A stretch of DNA of 64,000 bases from Nocardia mangyaensis (GTDB lineage Bacteria; Actinomycetota; Actinomycetes; Mycobacteriales; Mycobacteriaceae): the NCBI RefSeq assembly GCF_001886715.1, contig NZ_CP018082.1, positions 4,960,001-5,024,000 on the forward strand, written 5' to 3'. The notes beneath the pieces are model-generated. The model was given only the letters and a program-made list of their open reading frames with translations, did no database searches and was not told the origin of the DNA. Every line of letters begins with the position of its first letter. Position 1 is the first letter of the stretch. The position numbers were made by a program, and so were the translations under genes. This document shows positions 8,242 through 17,978 of this stretch, in pieces.

Positions 8242-10902
8242 TCACAGCGGTACCTCCTCCCACCAGGCGATCACCTCGTCCAGTGCGGAGGGGCGCGGGG
8301 CACCGTCGACTCCGCTGCTGCCCCGGCGGCTCACCGCGACCACGTAGTTGGCGCGGGACGGGTCGCCGGGGAAGCTGACCACCTGGTGCGCGGTCGCCAC
8401 GCGACTGCTCGCCGGATCCTCGACGACCCAGCGGCGCATCGAGAACGGGATGTCGTCCTTGTCGCCGGTGAAGCGGATCGGGGCAGGTAGCGCCTCGACG
8501 ACCGAGCGCGCCTGCGCGGCCTGGGGATACTCGAGCACCAGATAGCTCACCGCCGCCGCGCCGGTACCGGTGCGCTCGCACTGCCAGCCGGCGGTGATCG
8601 GATTCCACTGCAGGGCAGGTTCTTTCCACTCCAGATCACTGACACTGCGCACCGCGACGCAGTGGGCGCCGCGATACCCCGGCCCCTCGGCAGTCTCGCC
8701 CTGCGGAACCAGCGTCGAGAAGATCCGCCTGCTGGCCGCGAACGAATCATCCACCGCCGTCACAGAACTCGACGGCGCTGTCGTCGCCGCGTCGGCTGCG
8801 GCATCCTCGTCGCCATCGGGCAGTACCACGACCACCAACGCCCCGACCAGGACCAGCAGCGCCGCGAGGAGCGCCGCGAACACCAGCCACCCGAGTCGAT
8901 GCAATCGCGAGGCAGCCCGTCGCCGCACCGGCCGCCGCGGCCCCGGCCAGGGCGCCTGGTGCACCATCCCGGGCGCCATCCGCGGAACCTGCTGCGCTCC
9001 TCGCCCATTTCCCGCCACTGGCGGACCCTGACGCGAACTCACTTGCACCGGCGCGGAAACCGCGGCGGGATCACCCTCCGACCCGCGCCGCACCGCCGCG
9101 CCGTCGGGTGGGCCGGGCGGTGCGACCATCGGCTGTCCGCCCAGCGGTTTCACCGGCGCTCCCCGATCCTCCTGTGCCGCAGACCCTTCAGCGGAGGTAT
9201 CCGACCCGGGCCCACCGGATGCGAGCTCAGCGGCCGAACCGGCCTCCGACGATCCCTTCGCCCCCTCGGCGGCAAAGGACTTCTCCAGCGAGATCACCTG
9301 TGCGGCTTCCCTGTCCACCGCCTCGCCCGAACCCGACTCGGCGGCACCACCCGAATCCGGCTGTGGTGCGCTGTCCGAGCCGAGCACAGGTTCCCGCGCA
9401 GGCCGATGCCGACTCGAATCAGCGGCAGCAGTGGACCCCGAAGGCTGCGCGAGCGCCGTCACATCCGTCTGCGCGGCGGAGTTCTCCGCGTCCAGCACAC
9501 CGGCATTCGGCATGGCGACCACATCGGTCGTGGCCGAATCGGAGACATGGGTTGTGCTGTCGAGCCCGATACCGCTACCTGGCTGCGCCGCACTGCCACC
9601 CGGTGCGCTCATCTTCGCGGAAGTCTCCTCAGCAGGTTTCCCGGCTTTGTCGAGGTCCGCCTGCCGCTGCGCGCCGGGCGGCGACTGCTGCGGTTCCGGT
9701 GACTGCGGCTGCGGCTGCGGCTGTGGCTGTGGTGGCTGCGGCTGCGGTGGCTGCGGCTGCGGTGGCTGCGGCTGCGGTGGCTGCGGCTGCGGTGGCTGCG
9801 GCTGCGGTGGCTGCGGCTGCACGCCGTATGGATGGGCAGGCGCTTGCGCTGCGGGTGGGCGCGGTGGGGGCGGACTCGACGGCACCGCTGGTGGCCGGGG
9901 GGCTCGAGGCTGCCAATTACCTTGGGGCACAGCAGGCATCGGAGATACCGGGTATCCGGGAACAGGTACCGGTTGACCTTGCGGTGGAAAGGGCCCGGCC
10001 GGTGCAGGCTGTTGCGGAGGGTAGGGAGGCGCGGGGTTCGGGGCCGGGCGCGGGAGGACGGGCGGGGTGGTGGACGTCAGGGCCTGGCGGGCGGCCGCGG
10101 CGAAGGCGGCGCACGAATCGAACCGGGCGGCAGGGTGTTTCGCCATCGCGGCGGCGAGGACCGCGTCCATGACGGGAGGCAGGCCGGTGCGACGCAGGGC
10201 CAGGGGCGGTGGGCCGAGGTAGAGGGTGCCGTGGATGATCTCGTTCGGGTCGGGTGAGTCGAAAGGGGCGATGCCGGTGAACAGCCAGTACAGGGCGCAG
10301 GCCAGCGAATACTGGTCGGAGCGATGGTCGAGCTCGGCGCCGGTCATCTGCTCGGGCGAGGCGTAAGCCAGGGTCGCGGTGAACATGCCCTGCTGGGTGA
10401 GGTGGGTGGAGTCGGCGCGCAAACGGGCGATCCCGAAGTCGGTCAGGAAGACTCGCTCCCCCTGACCTCCGCTGGAGCGGGCGAGCAGGATGTTGGCCGG
10501 CTTCACGTCCCGGTGCAGCACTCCTCGCTCGTGCGCGAAGTCCAAGGCGTCGGCGACCCCTTCGACGATCTGCACGGCCCGCTCGGGTGGCAGCGTCATC
10601 GGATCGACGGTCGCGGCATCGACCCCGTCCACATACTGCATGCTGATCCACAGCTGGTCACCCTCGGTGCCACGGTCGTAGACGGTGACGATGCCGGGAT
10701 GATCGAGCCCCGCCGCGAGATCGGCTTCCCGCTCGAACCGAGCGCGAATCCGCTCGTCGGCGAACAGATCCCGGTTGAGCAGCTTGAGCGCGGTCAACCG
10801 GTCAAGGCGCGGATGCCGAGCCAGGTACACCGTGCCCATCCCGCCCTGGCCGAGCAACCGCTCGATGGTGAACCCGGCGAACACTTCACCGTTCTCGAGC
10901 AC
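8242..10902 (-). CDS. Transmembrane Ser/Thr protein kinase with PQ-rich linker
   Basis: Ser/Thr kinase of 886 aa. GTG at 10902 was chosen because GAAGGGG precedes it and translation then opens MLENGEVFAGFTIERLLGQ, like other mycobacterial-type kinases; the open frame itself runs about 400 bases further. Kinase motifs are [29 protein letters not shown] and LTDFGIA. The linker is Pro/Gln-rich, with a run of PQPPQ units encoded at about 9,705-9,825, then a Ser/Ala/Gly-rich stretch. A single membrane helix (VFAALLAALLVLVGALVVVVL) is followed by an extracytoplasmic sensor domain of about 170 residues with conserved Cys. It converges on the ABC permease gene with a 4-base gap. Confidence 0.93.
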   Translation of the reverse strand: MLENGEVFAGFTIERLLGQGGMGTVYLARHPRLDRLTALKLLNRDLFADERIRARFEREADLAAGLDHPGIVTVYDRGTEGDQLWISMQYVDGVDAATVDPMTLPPERAVQIVEGVADALDFAHERGVLHRDVKPANILLARSSGGQGERVFLTDFGIARLRADSTHLTQQGMFTATLAYASPEQMTGAELDHRSDQYSLACALYWLFTGIAPFDSPDPNEIIHGTLYLGPPPLALRRTGLPPVMDAVLAAAMAKHPAARFDSCAAFAAAARQALTSTTPPVLPRPAPNPAPPYPPQQPAPAGPFPPQGQPVPVPGYPVSPMPAVPQGNWQPRAPRPPAVPSSPPPPRPPAAQAPAHPYGVQPQPPQPQPPQPQPPQPQPPQPQPPQPQPPQPQPQPQPQSPEPQQSPPGAQRQADLDKAGKPAEETSAKMSAPGGSAAQPGSGIGLDSTTHVSDSATTDVVAMPNAGVLDAENSAAQTDVTALAQPSGSTAAADSSRHRPAREPVLGSDSAPQPDSGGAAESGSGEAVDREAAQVISLEKSFAAEGAKGSSEAGSAAELASGGPGSDTSAEGSAAQEDRGAPVKPLGGQPMVAPPGPPDGAAVRRGSEGDPAAVSAPVQVSSRQGPPVAGNGRGAQQVPRMAPGMVHQAPWPGPRRPVRRRAASRLHRLGWLVFAALLAALLVLVGALVVVVLPDGDEDAAADAATTAPSSSVTAVDDSFAASRRIFSTLVPQGETAEGPGYRGAHCVAVRSVSDLEWKEPALQWNPITAGWQCERTGTGAAAVSYLVLEYPQAAQARSVVEALPAPIRFTGDKDDIPFSMRRWVVEDPASSRVATAHQVVSFPGDPSRANYVVAVSRRGSSGVDGAPRPSALDEVIAWWEEVPL
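9705..9826. repeat. Tandem 15-base repeat encoding PQPPQ
   Basis: Short tandem repeats of GGCTGCGGCTGCGGT-type units lie inside the kinase gene at 8242-10902. They encode the PQPPQ segment of the juxtamembrane linker on the minus strand. The number of units is likely to vary between strains through slippage. Confidence 0.85.
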
Positions 10903-11098
10903 CGCGACCCCCTTCCGATGCCGGTGGCGGATCAGCATCGTAGCCGTTCGACCGCCTGACCACCCACATTCGAATTCTGGCCCTCGATCGGTGAGACTTG
11001 CCGGTAGGCGTCCGATAGTGTCCGGGCGCGCTCGACGAGTAGTTTGCACCGCCGAAGCAGGGCGCCGACGCGCAGCGGGTGGTGGGGAGGATTCGGTA

Positions 11099-11995
11099 GT
11101 GTTCTCGACCCGCAAGGCGGCCCTCCGCCGCAGGCTGCTGCAGTGTGCGGTGGTGTTCTCGGCGGTGTCGCTGTCCACCTCGTGTGTCGTCAGCGGCACC
11201 GCGACTCCGGTCGCGCCGACGGTCACGGTGAACAGCGACGACCCGCGGCATCCTGGCCTGTCCATCGTGCTGCCCGATTCGCTGGGCGCGGATTTCACCC
11301 GGTTGCAGTCCGCGCTGCCCGGTCAGGTCGGCATGGCGCTGATGCCGGTCGGCGGCGGCCGGATGACGATCTACGGCGACTGGACCTCCGGCATCGCCTG
11401 GTCGACCATCAAGGTGCCGCTGGCGGTCGCGGCGCTGCGCCACGAGCAGAACCAGTCGATCTTCGAGATGGTGCGCGCGGCGATCACGGTGTCGGACAAC
11501 GACGCCGCCTACGGGCTGTGGACATCCCTCGGCGACGGGCCCGCAGCGGCCGAGGCCGTGCAGCGGGTTCTCGACGAAGCCGGCGGCACGACCACCGGTA
11601 CGGCGGTCCGGCACCCCGAGATGAACGCCACTTCCTTCGGCAGCACCGAATGGTCGCTGGCCGACCAGGTCCGCTTCGCCTCGCGGCTGCCGTGCCTGCC
11701 CCACACCGAGGTGGTCACCGCGCTGATGGGTGAGATCGACCCGGACCAGGGCTGGGGCCTCGGCCTGCTCGACGGCACCGAGTTCAAAGGCGGGTGGGGC
11801 CCCGATGACGACACCGGCGTGTACACCGTGCGCCAGTTCGGGTTGGTACCGGTCGGCAGCGGACAGCTCGCGGTCGCCCTTGCCGCACAAGCGGATTCGG
11901 GTGCCTTCGAGGACACCACCGCGCTGCTGGACCGGATGGCGGTGCTGCTGGACCGGCACCTGCCGGAACTGCGCGGTGGTGTCTGCCCGCGCTGA
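11099..11995 (+). CDS. Class A beta-lactamase-like serine hydrolase lipoprotein
   Basis: Exported protein of 298 aa. GTG at 11099 is preceded by GGGGAGG at 8 bases. The N-terminal signal ends in a lipobox (SLSTSC), so it is a predicted lipoprotein. A serine-hydrolase core is visible: the STIK tetrad (SxxK) near residue 102, an SDN motif in TVSDNDAAYG, and KGG in place of the usual KTG near the C-terminus. It is shorter than typical class A enzymes and lacks an obvious omega-loop ExxxN. It may therefore be a non-hydrolytic penicillin-interactive or envelope protein rather than a resistance enzyme. It diverges from the adjacent kinase gene. Confidence 0.85.
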   Translation: MFSTRKAALRRRLLQCAVVFSAVSLSTSCVVSGTATPVAPTVTVNSDDPRHPGLSIVLPDSLGADFTRLQSALPGQVGMALMPVGGGRMTIYGDWTSGIAWSTIKVPLAVAALRHEQNQSIFEMVRAAITVSDNDAAYGLWTSLGDGPAAAEAVQRVLDEAGGTTTGTAVRHPEMNATSFGSTEWSLADQVRFASRLPCLPHTEVVTALMGEIDPDQGWGLGLLDGTEFKGGWGPDDDTGVYTVRQFGLVPVGSGQLAVALAAQADSGAFEDTTALLDRMAVLLDRHLPELRGGVCPR

Positions 11996-12012
11996 GCGCC
12001 GCCGCGGCTCAG
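11990..12012. terminator. Small hairpin between convergent genes
   Basis: GCTGAGC and GCTCAGC arms form a 7-bp stem between the convergent stops of the lipoprotein gene and the response regulator gene. There is no U-tract, so termination strength is uncertain. Confidence 0.4.
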
Positions 12013-12674
12013 CCGGGGACGACCAGGCCGGATTCATACGCCAGCACCACCGCTTGGGCCCGGTCTCGCAACCCGAGCTTCGAGAACACCTTGGAGACAT
12101 GGGTTTTCACCGTTTGTTCGGCAACGTAGAGCGAGGCGGCGATCTCGGTGTTCGACAGTCCCTTGGCCACCAGTTCGAGCACCTCGCGCTCGCGCGGCGT
12201 CAGCGAGGACAGCGCGGGCGCGGCCGGGGTACGCGCGGTGTTGCGCCTGCGCGTGACGTCGGCGATCAGTCGGCGCGTGATGGTCGGCGCGAGCAGCGCC
12301 TCGCCGTCGGCGACCACCCGCACCGCCCGCACGAGTTCCTCGGCGGGGGCGTCCTTGAGCAGGAATCCGCTCGCGCCCAGGCTGAGCGCCTCGTAGACGT
12401 AGTCGTCGATGTCGAAGGTGGTGAGCATGAGCACCCGCACCGGCGGTTCGAAACCGGCGGCCAGGATCGCGCGGGCGGCGTCGAGTCCGTTCATCTCCGG
12501 CATCCGCACGTCCATCAGCACCACATCGGGACGCAACCGCTTGGCCTCGGCCACCGCGACCTTGCCGTCGGGCGCGTCCCCGACGACGCTGATGTCGGGC
12601 TGCGCGGCGAGCAACGCGCCGAAACCCTGCCGCACCATCGCCTGGTCGTCGGCGATCAAAACGGTAATAGCCAC
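12009..12674 (-). CDS. NarL/LuxR-family response regulator
   Basis: Response regulator of 221 aa: receiver start ITVLIADDQAMVRQGFG, phospho-acceptor Asp in VVLMDVRMPEMNG, conserved Lys in GFLLKDAP, and C-terminal LuxR HTH (LTPREREVLELVAKG...EQTVKTHVSKVFSKL). It lies 9 bases downstream of its probable kinase (12684-13847) on the same strand. This is a second, separate pair, distinct from that at 2.5-4.5 kb. No target operon is obvious. Confidence 0.93.
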   Translation of the reverse strand: MAITVLIADDQAMVRQGFGALLAAQPDISVVGDAPDGKVAVAEAKRLRPDVVLMDVRMPEMNGLDAARAILAAGFEPPVRVLMLTTFDIDDYVYEALSLGASGFLLKDAPAEELVRAVRVVADGEALLAPTITRRLIADVTRRRNTARTPAAPALSSLTPREREVLELVAKGLSNTEIAASLYVAEQTVKTHVSKVFSKLGLRDRAQAVVLAYESGLVVPG

Positions 12675-12683
12675 CCAACCACC

Positions 12684-13847
12684 CTAGTGGGTGGGTAGTT
12701 TCGCCGAGACCTCGAATCCGCCGGTCGGCGTCGGTCCCGCGCGGAGTTCGCCGCCGACCGCGGCGACCCGGGTGCGCATCCCATCGATCCCGTGGCCGCC
12801 TCCCGCCGCCGGGCGCGGCACGCTCGTCGCGGGGGCGTTGAGCACGGTGACCGCGACCAGGCCCGGATCGACCGCGACGGTGACGTGCACCGGCGCGCCC
12901 GGCGCGTGCCGCGCGGAGTTGGCCATCGACTCCTGCACCACCCGGTAGACGACCAGCCCGGTCGTGTCCGGCACCAGCGTCAGGTCCCCGATCACAGTGC
13001 ACTCGACCGGCATCCCCGCCCGCAGCGCCGAGGCGCACAGCGCGGGCACCTCGGCGGCGGTGGGCTGGGGCGCGTGCTCGGGCAACTGGCCGTCGCTGCG
13101 CAGCACCCCGAGCATCCCGCGGATCTCGTTGAGCGCGGTGCGGGCGGTGGCGCCGATGGATTCGAACTCGGTGCGCGCGGCCGGGTCCATGTCGGCGATC
13201 CGGTACGGCGCGGTCTGGGCCTGCACGACGACCATGGACATGTGGTGGGCGACCACATCGTGCAGGTCACGGGCGATGCGCGCCTTCTCCTCGAGAATGG
13301 CCCTGCGCGCGCGTTCGAGCTCGGTCACCTCCTCCTGCTGTTCGAGCCGCCGTCGCGAGACCACCAGGATGCGCAGCAGGTACCCGAACAGCGCGAGCGC
13401 GCCGAAACCGATCGGCCAGCCCCACAGCGGCCCCGATTCCGATCCGGGCATCGTGGTGGCGAACAGCATGGAGGTCGCCGCCCACGCCACGACCACGATC
13501 GGCGCCGAGGCCCGCAGGGCCACCGCGAACAGCAGCACGAACAGCACGATCACGTGCACGACCTGGAAGGGCAGGTCGTTGCCTTCGGTCGGGTTCAGCG
13601 CCAGCGACAACAGCAGCGCCGAACCCGCCGAGACCGCCCAGCCCAGCGCCGGATTCACCCGGACGAACAGGATCGGGAACACCGCCAGTGCCGACAGCAG
13701 CGGCGCGAGGGTCGCGGGTACCTCGTGGGTGACGAACAGCGTCGGCCACGCGATGCTGTACAAGATCAACGCGACAGCCACCGTCCCCAGATCGAACCAG
13801 GTGCGCGCGGTGATGGGTCGCGCGGCGGCGCGCAGATGTCCGGTCAT
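12684..13847 (-). CDS. Sensor histidine kinase, HisKA_3 type
   Basis: Sensor kinase of 387 aa from ATG at 13847 (MTGHLRAAARP); the frame is open further upstream to 13940 but those residues have no membrane character. Hydrophobic segments fill residues about 20-160. The DHp box is EEKARIARDLHDVVAHHMS, and the HATPase region includes VVYRVVQESMANSARHAPG and a GGGHGIDGMRTR box. It is the likely partner of the response regulator immediately downstream. The start lacks a strong ribosome site, so an upstream GTG is possible. Confidence 0.88.
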   Translation of the reverse strand: MTGHLRAAARPITARTWFDLGTVAVALILYSIAWPTLFVTHEVPATLAPLLSALAVFPILFVRVNPALGWAVSAGSALLLSLALNPTEGNDLPFQVVHVIVLFVLLFAVALRASAPIVVVAWAATSMLFATTMPGSESGPLWGWPIGFGALALFGYLLRILVVSRRRLEQQEEVTELERARRAILEEKARIARDLHDVVAHHMSMVVVQAQTAPYRIADMDPAARTEFESIGATARTALNEIRGMLGVLRSDGQLPEHAPQPTAAEVPALCASALRAGMPVECTVIGDLTLVPDTTGLVVYRVVQESMANSARHAPGAPVHVTVAVDPGLVAVTVLNAPATSVPRPAAGGGHGIDGMRTRVAAVGGELRAGPTPTGGFEVSAKLPTH

Positions 13848-14014
13848 GACTGTGAGCCTACGAACCGTCCGGTCAGCGGACCTCATACCCACGAGCGAAT
13901 TCGGACCCCCTACCCTGGGGTGACCCCGGCGCCGGGTCACCCGCCCGCGTGCCCTTCAGAACCGGTCCGCAGCGGGATGCCCGTCGCACGACCCGCTCCT
14001 TATCGTCGGAGGCC

Positions 14015-14761
14015 ATGAACACCCCGCTTCGCCCGGTACCCGCCGCCGGCCCTACCGCAGTCTCCGCGTCCACCCCGGCCCAGCCCGGGCAGCACCGCCG
14101 CCGCAGTGGTGTCGCGCTGTGCACCGCGGGGCTGGCCATGGCCGCCGCCGTCATCATGTCCTCGCCCGGCGCGCTCGGCACCACCCCGGACGCGGCCGAG
14201 AACGCCGCGGCGGCCGCGGTGGTGCACGCGCTCACCGACGACCAGCCCGACGCGCTCGCGCTGATCCCGCGTGATTTCGGCTACAAGTTCGGCTATGACC
14301 CGGCGGTGGAGAACGGCCTGCTGGTGAACCCCCACGGCGACTGCTCATCCCCGGTGACCCTGCCCGCGGAGTTCCAGCCGGCTTGCAGGGCGCACGATCT
14401 GGGCTACGACATGCTGCGCTACGCCGAGCGGTTCGACGAGCCGCTCGGCCCGTGGGCGCGCCGCTCGGTGGACGCGGCCTTGAACCGGCGCATCCACGCG
14501 GCCTGCGAGCAGCGTGCCGACGACTTCTCCCGCGCCCGCTGCTCGGTGATGGCCGATATCGCCTTCACCGCGGTCGATGTGAACTCGCGCAGGCAGGAGT
14601 ACGGCGCACCGGTGGTCGAGAACGTCTTCGCCAGCACCGACCCGGCCGACCGGCCCACCCTGTGGCCGCTGGCGCGCACCGCCCTCGGGTTGTTCGCGGT
14701 GACGGCAGCCTCGGCGGTCATCATCGATGCGTTGCGGAAGCGCCGCCGCCGCCTGATCTGA
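14015..14761 (+). CDS. Secreted prokaryotic phospholipase A2-like protein
   Basis: Protein of 248 aa with an N-terminal export signal (hydrophobic ALCTAGLAMAAAVIM after basic HRRR). The core carries the phospholipase A2 active-site block CRAHDLGYD, with the His-Asp dyad, and paired Cys residues expected to form disulfides. The Ca-binding region is represented by PRDFGYKFGYDPAVEN. A C-terminal hydrophobic helix and a basic tail (LRKRRRR) suggest membrane anchoring, which is unusual for simple secreted PLA2. ATG at 14015 has GGAGG only two bases away; an upstream ATG at 13949 is less likely. Confidence 0.82.
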   Translation: MNTPLRPVPAAGPTAVSASTPAQPGQHRRRSGVALCTAGLAMAAAVIMSSPGALGTTPDAAENAAAAAVVHALTDDQPDALALIPRDFGYKFGYDPAVENGLLVNPHGDCSSPVTLPAEFQPACRAHDLGYDMLRYAERFDEPLGPWARRSVDAALNRRIHAACEQRADDFSRARCSVMADIAFTAVDVNSRRQEYGAPVVENVFASTDPADRPTLWPLARTALGLFAVTAASAVIIDALRKRRRRLI

Positions 14762-14805
14762 CCGGCCCTGTTGCCTGAGACTAGAACATGTCCTAGTTTT
14801 CACGC

Positions 14806-15240
14806 ATGGCTCTAGTCATCGACGAGACGATCGAGATCGACGCCCCTGCCGAGAAGGTCTGGGAGGTGCTCACCGATTTCGAGCACTACGGCGAATGGAA
14901 CACCTTCTGCGTCGAGGCGGCCAGCACGCTGGTTCCGGGCGAACCCATCGACATGCGGGTGCGCCTCGGCGCCAACACCCGAACCCAGCGGGAGTGGATC
15001 CGCTCCCACACCCCCGGCACCGAGTTCAGCTACACCATGAAGCCGGTGGCCCTCGGCGCGCTGCACAGCCTGCGCTCGCACACCGTGGTGGCGCTGGGCC
15101 CGAACCGCAGCCGCTACGAGTCCCGGTTCACCCTGGCCGGATGGCTCAGCCCGGTAGTGGTACTCGCCCTCGGCAAACACCTCCGAGCCGGGTTCGGCGC
15201 GATGACGGCCGGAGTCGGCGAACGGGCCACCACCCACTGA
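14806..15240 (+). CDS. SRPBCC (START-like) domain protein
   Basis: Protein of 144 aa that is essentially one SRPBCC/polyketide-cyclase fold. It starts ALVIDETIEIDAPAEKVWEVL followed by DFEHYGEWN, the standard opening strand and helix of the family, and ends with a C-terminal helix containing GFGAMTAGVGERA. The fold binds hydrophobic ligands; the function of this member is unknown. It is a single gene on its strand, bounded downstream by a strong hairpin. Confidence 0.88.
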   Translation: MALVIDETIEIDAPAEKVWEVLTDFEHYGEWNTFCVEAASTLVPGEPIDMRVRLGANTRTQREWIRSHTPGTEFSYTMKPVALGALHSLRSHTVVALGPNRSRYESRFTLAGWLSPVVVLALGKHLRAGFGAMTAGVGERATTH

Positions 15241-15246
15241 AAAGCG

Positions 15247-15279
15247 GGGTGTGCCTGGCCGATTCGGCCAGGCACACCC
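15247..15279. terminator. Bidirectional terminator between SRPBCC gene and gatA
   Basis: A perfect 15-bp stem (GGGTGTGCCTGGCCG with its complement) around an ATT loop, followed by GTTTCT. It sits between the convergent SRPBCC gene and gatA and probably serves both. Confidence 0.88.
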
Positions 15280-15289
15280 GTTTCTGAAC

Positions 15290-16777
15290 TCAGACTCCGG
15301 TGGGAGTCGGCAGCGCACCACGTGCCGCCTCGTAGGCCGCGCCCACCCGGTACAGGCGGTCGTCGGCCAGTGCGGGCGCCATGATCTGCAGGCCCACCGG
15401 CAGGTTGTCATCGGCCGACAGACCCGACGGCACCGACATGCCGGGATGGCCCGCCAGGTTGGTCGGCAGCGTGCACAGGTCCGACAGGTACATGGCCAGC
15501 GGGTCGTCCACCTTCTCGCCCAGCTTCCACGGGGTGAACGGGCTGGTCGGCGAGACCAGCACGTCGACCTGCTCGTAGGCGGCGTCGAAATCGCGCGCGA
15601 TCATCGTGCGGACCTTGAGCGCCTGGCCGTAGTAGGCGTCGTAGTACCCGGCCGAGAGCGCGTAGGTGCCGATGATGATGCGGCGTTTGACCTCGGGTCC
15701 GAAACCCGCCTCGCGGGTCAGCGACATCACCTGGTCGGCGCTGTGGCCACCGTCGTCCCCGGCGCGCAGGCCGTAGCGCATGGCGTCGAAGCGCGCCAGG
15801 TTCGACGACACCTCCGAGGGCATCACCAGGTAGTACGAGGACAGCGCGTACTCGAAACTCGGGCACGACACCTCGATCACCTCGGCGCCGAGGTCCTTCA
15901 GCACCGCGACCGCGGCGTCGAAGGAACCGAGCACGCCGGGCTGGTAACTGTCGGAATGCAATTCGCGCACCACGCCGACACGCACACCCTTCAGGTCGCC
16001 CTCGGCGCCCTGCTTGGCTGCCTCGACGACCGGAGCCACCGGCACATTGCGCGAGGTCGAGTCGCGCGGGTCGTACCCGGCGATCACCTCGTGCAGCAGC
16101 GCGGTGTCGAGCACGGTACGCCCGCACGGACCGCCCTGGTCCAGCGAGGACGCGCACGCGACCAAACCGTATCGGGAGACGGTGCCGTAGGTGGGCTTCA
16201 CACCGACCGTCGCGGTGACCGCGGCGGGCTGACGGATCGAGCCGCCGGTGTCGGTGCCGATGGCCAGCGGCGCCTGGAACGAGGCCAGCGCGGCGGCCGA
16301 ACCACCGCCGGAACCGCCGGGGATGCGGGTGGTGTCCCAGGGGTTGCGGGTGGGACCGTAGGCGGAGTTCTCGGTGGAGGAGCCCATCGCGAACTCGTCC
16401 ATGTTGGTCTTGCCGAGGATCGGGATGCCCGCGGCGCGCAGCCGGGAGGTGACCGTCGCGTCATACGGCGAGCGCCAGCCCTCCAGGATCTTCGACGCGC
16501 AGGTGGTCGGCATGTCGGTGGTGGTGAAAACGTCCTTGAGCGCCAACGGAACTCCCGCCAGCACCGAGACCGGGGTCTCGCCCGCGGCGTGCGCGGCGTC
16601 GACCACGGCGGCCGCGGCCAGCGCCTCGTCGCCCGCGACGTGCAGGAAGGCGTTGAGCTCACCGTCGACCTTGCCGATGCGATCCAGGTGCGCCTGGGTG
16701 ACCTCGGTCGAGGACACCTCGCCCCCGTGGATCTTGGCCGCCAGTTCCGCCGCCGACAGCTGGGTCAACTCGTTCAT
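15290..16777 (-). CDS. gatA: Asp-tRNA(Asn)/Glu-tRNA(Gln) amidotransferase subunit A
   Basis: GatA, 495 aa, full length. It is the amidase subunit of GatCAB, which releases ammonia from glutamine to convert mischarged Glu-tRNA(Gln) and Asp-tRNA(Asn). The amidase-signature Ser-cisSer-Lys triad is present: Lys in PLALKDVF, and the Ser residues in the Gly/Ser-rich [12 protein letters not shown] and [12 protein letters not shown]. Its ATG overlaps the gatC stop (ATGA at 16774-16777). gatB is not in the window; in M. tuberculosis it lies downstream of pfkA, beyond gatA. Here the downstream neighbour is instead the convergent SRPBCC gene, so gatB must be elsewhere. Confidence 0.98.
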   Translation of the reverse strand: MNELTQLSAAELAAKIHGGEVSSTEVTQAHLDRIGKVDGELNAFLHVAGDEALAAAAVVDAAHAAGETPVSVLAGVPLALKDVFTTTDMPTTCASKILEGWRSPYDATVTSRLRAAGIPILGKTNMDEFAMGSSTENSAYGPTRNPWDTTRIPGGSGGGSAAALASFQAPLAIGTDTGGSIRQPAAVTATVGVKPTYGTVSRYGLVACASSLDQGGPCGRTVLDTALLHEVIAGYDPRDSTSRNVPVAPVVEAAKQGAEGDLKGVRVGVVRELHSDSYQPGVLGSFDAAVAVLKDLGAEVIEVSCPSFEYALSSYYLVMPSEVSSNLARFDAMRYGLRAGDDGGHSADQVMSLTREAGFGPEVKRRIIIGTYALSAGYYDAYYGQALKVRTMIARDFDAAYEQVDVLVSPTSPFTPWKLGEKVDDPLAMYLSDLCTLPTNLAGHPGMSVPSGLSADDNLPVGLQIMAPALADDRLYRVGAAYEAARGALPTPTGV

Positions 16778-17070
16778 TCGCCCTCTCCCAGGATCTGCGG
16801 GACCAGGAAGCGCTGTTCCTCCACCGCGGGCGCCTGGTCCAGCGCTTGCTCGGGGGTGAGTCCGGGAACCACCACATCGGGCCTGGTCACATTGGTCGTC
16901 GGGTTCGGCGACGCGGTGGCGGGGACGTCGGCGGCGACCTCGGAGATGGTCCGCACGTGGCTGAGGATCGAATCCAGCTGACCGGCGAACTGGTCGAGTT
17001 CGGCGTCGGTCAACGCCAGGCGGGACAGCCGGGCGAGGTGAGCGACCTCGTCACGGGAGATTGCGGGCAC
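16774..17070 (-). CDS. gatC: Asp-tRNA(Asn)/Glu-tRNA(Gln) amidotransferase subunit C
   Basis: GatC, 98 aa, the small subunit that clamps GatA to GatB. GTG at 17070 is preceded by AAAGGGG and gives [21 protein letters not shown], the standard GatC opening. The C-terminal part contains [15 protein letters not shown] and ends in RFLVPQIL. It is the first gene of the gatC-gatA pair, coupled by ATGA. A longer frame upstream lacks GatC similarity. Confidence 0.96.
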   Translation of the reverse strand: MPAISRDEVAHLARLSRLALTDAELDQFAGQLDSILSHVRTISEVAADVPATASPNPTTNVTRPDVVVPGLTPEQALDQAPAVEEQRFLVPQILGEGE

Positions 17071-17327
17071 CGCGGGACCCCTTTCGGCTTCGGTGGGCAG
17101 TAGTCGGCTACAGCCTAGTTGGCAGCACCAGGCCCCGATCCCGCGCCCTGCACGGCCGCGGGCGGCCTCGTCGAGGCATCGGACCCGCTCGCCGTGCGCG
17201 AAAGTTCGCGCATGTCGGGCCGTTGGGGTCATACTTCGAGTCGATAACCCGCGTACCGGGGTGTAAGTATTGGCTGACCGGGTATTCGTTCCGAACAACC
17301 CGGCAGCGCCCTAGGAAAGGAACGCAC

Positions 17328-17978
17328 GTGTCATTCTTGCTCCGCGTGCAACTTCCGGATCGACCGGGAAGCCTCGGCTCCCTGGCACTCGCCCTCGGCG
17401 GGGTCGGCGCGGACATCCTCTCGCTCGATGTCGTCGAACGTGGCGCCGGGTTCGCGGTGGACGACCTCGTCGTCGAGGTCCCGACCGGCGCCCTGCCCGA
17501 CACCCTCATCACCGCGGCGGAGTCCGTCCACGATGTCACCGTCGACTCGATCCGGCCCTACTCCGGGGTCCTGGACACCCACCGTGAGCTCGAGCTGATC
17601 GACCAGGTCGCCAACGCCCGCGACGATCGGCTCCAGGTGCTCGTCGACGGGGTACCGCGCGTGCTGCGCGTGGGCTGGTCGACGATCATCGGCCTCGGCC
17701 CCACCGGCGCCTACCGGGTCGTCGGAAGTCCGAGTGCCCCTGAGACACAGGCGGGTTCGGCGCCGTGGATGCCGCTGCAGAAGCCCTCGTTGCTCGACCC
17801 CGACGCCGACTGGGTGCCGCAGATCTGGCGCGACATGGACACCAAGCTGGCCGCCGCCCCGCTGGGCGACACCGGCAAGGCGCTGCTGCTGGGCCGACCG
17901 GGCGGCCCGGAATTCCGGCCCTCGGAGGTGGCTCGCCTGGGTTACCTGGCCGGCATCGTCGCCACGGTGCTCAACTGA
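17328..17978 (+). CDS. ACT-domain protein (homologue of mycobacterial Rv3013)
   Basis: Protein of 216 aa beginning with an ACT domain (LLRVQLPDRPGSLGSLALALGG, residues about 3-75), a fold that binds amino acids. The C-terminal half has no recognised domain. GTG at 17328 follows AAAGGAAC. Position between gatC (divergent) and ligA matches the same gene in M. tuberculosis. A role in amino-acid-responsive regulation is inferred from the fold only. Confidence 0.88.
   Translation: MSFLLRVQLPDRPGSLGSLALALGGVGADILSLDVVERGAGFAVDDLVVEVPTGALPDTLITAAESVHDVTVDSIRPYSGVLDTHRELELIDQVANARDDRLQVLVDGVPRVLRVGWSTIIGLGPTGAYRVVGSPSAPETQAGSAPWMPLQKPSLLDPDADWVPQIWRDMDTKLAAAPLGDTGKALLLGRPGGPEFRPSEVARLGYLAGIVATVLN

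Noticed and set aside
9629..9916. Repetitive Ala-rich and Cys/Gly-rich frames over the kinase linker
   Set aside because: These are other-frame readings of the PQPPQ-coding repeat.
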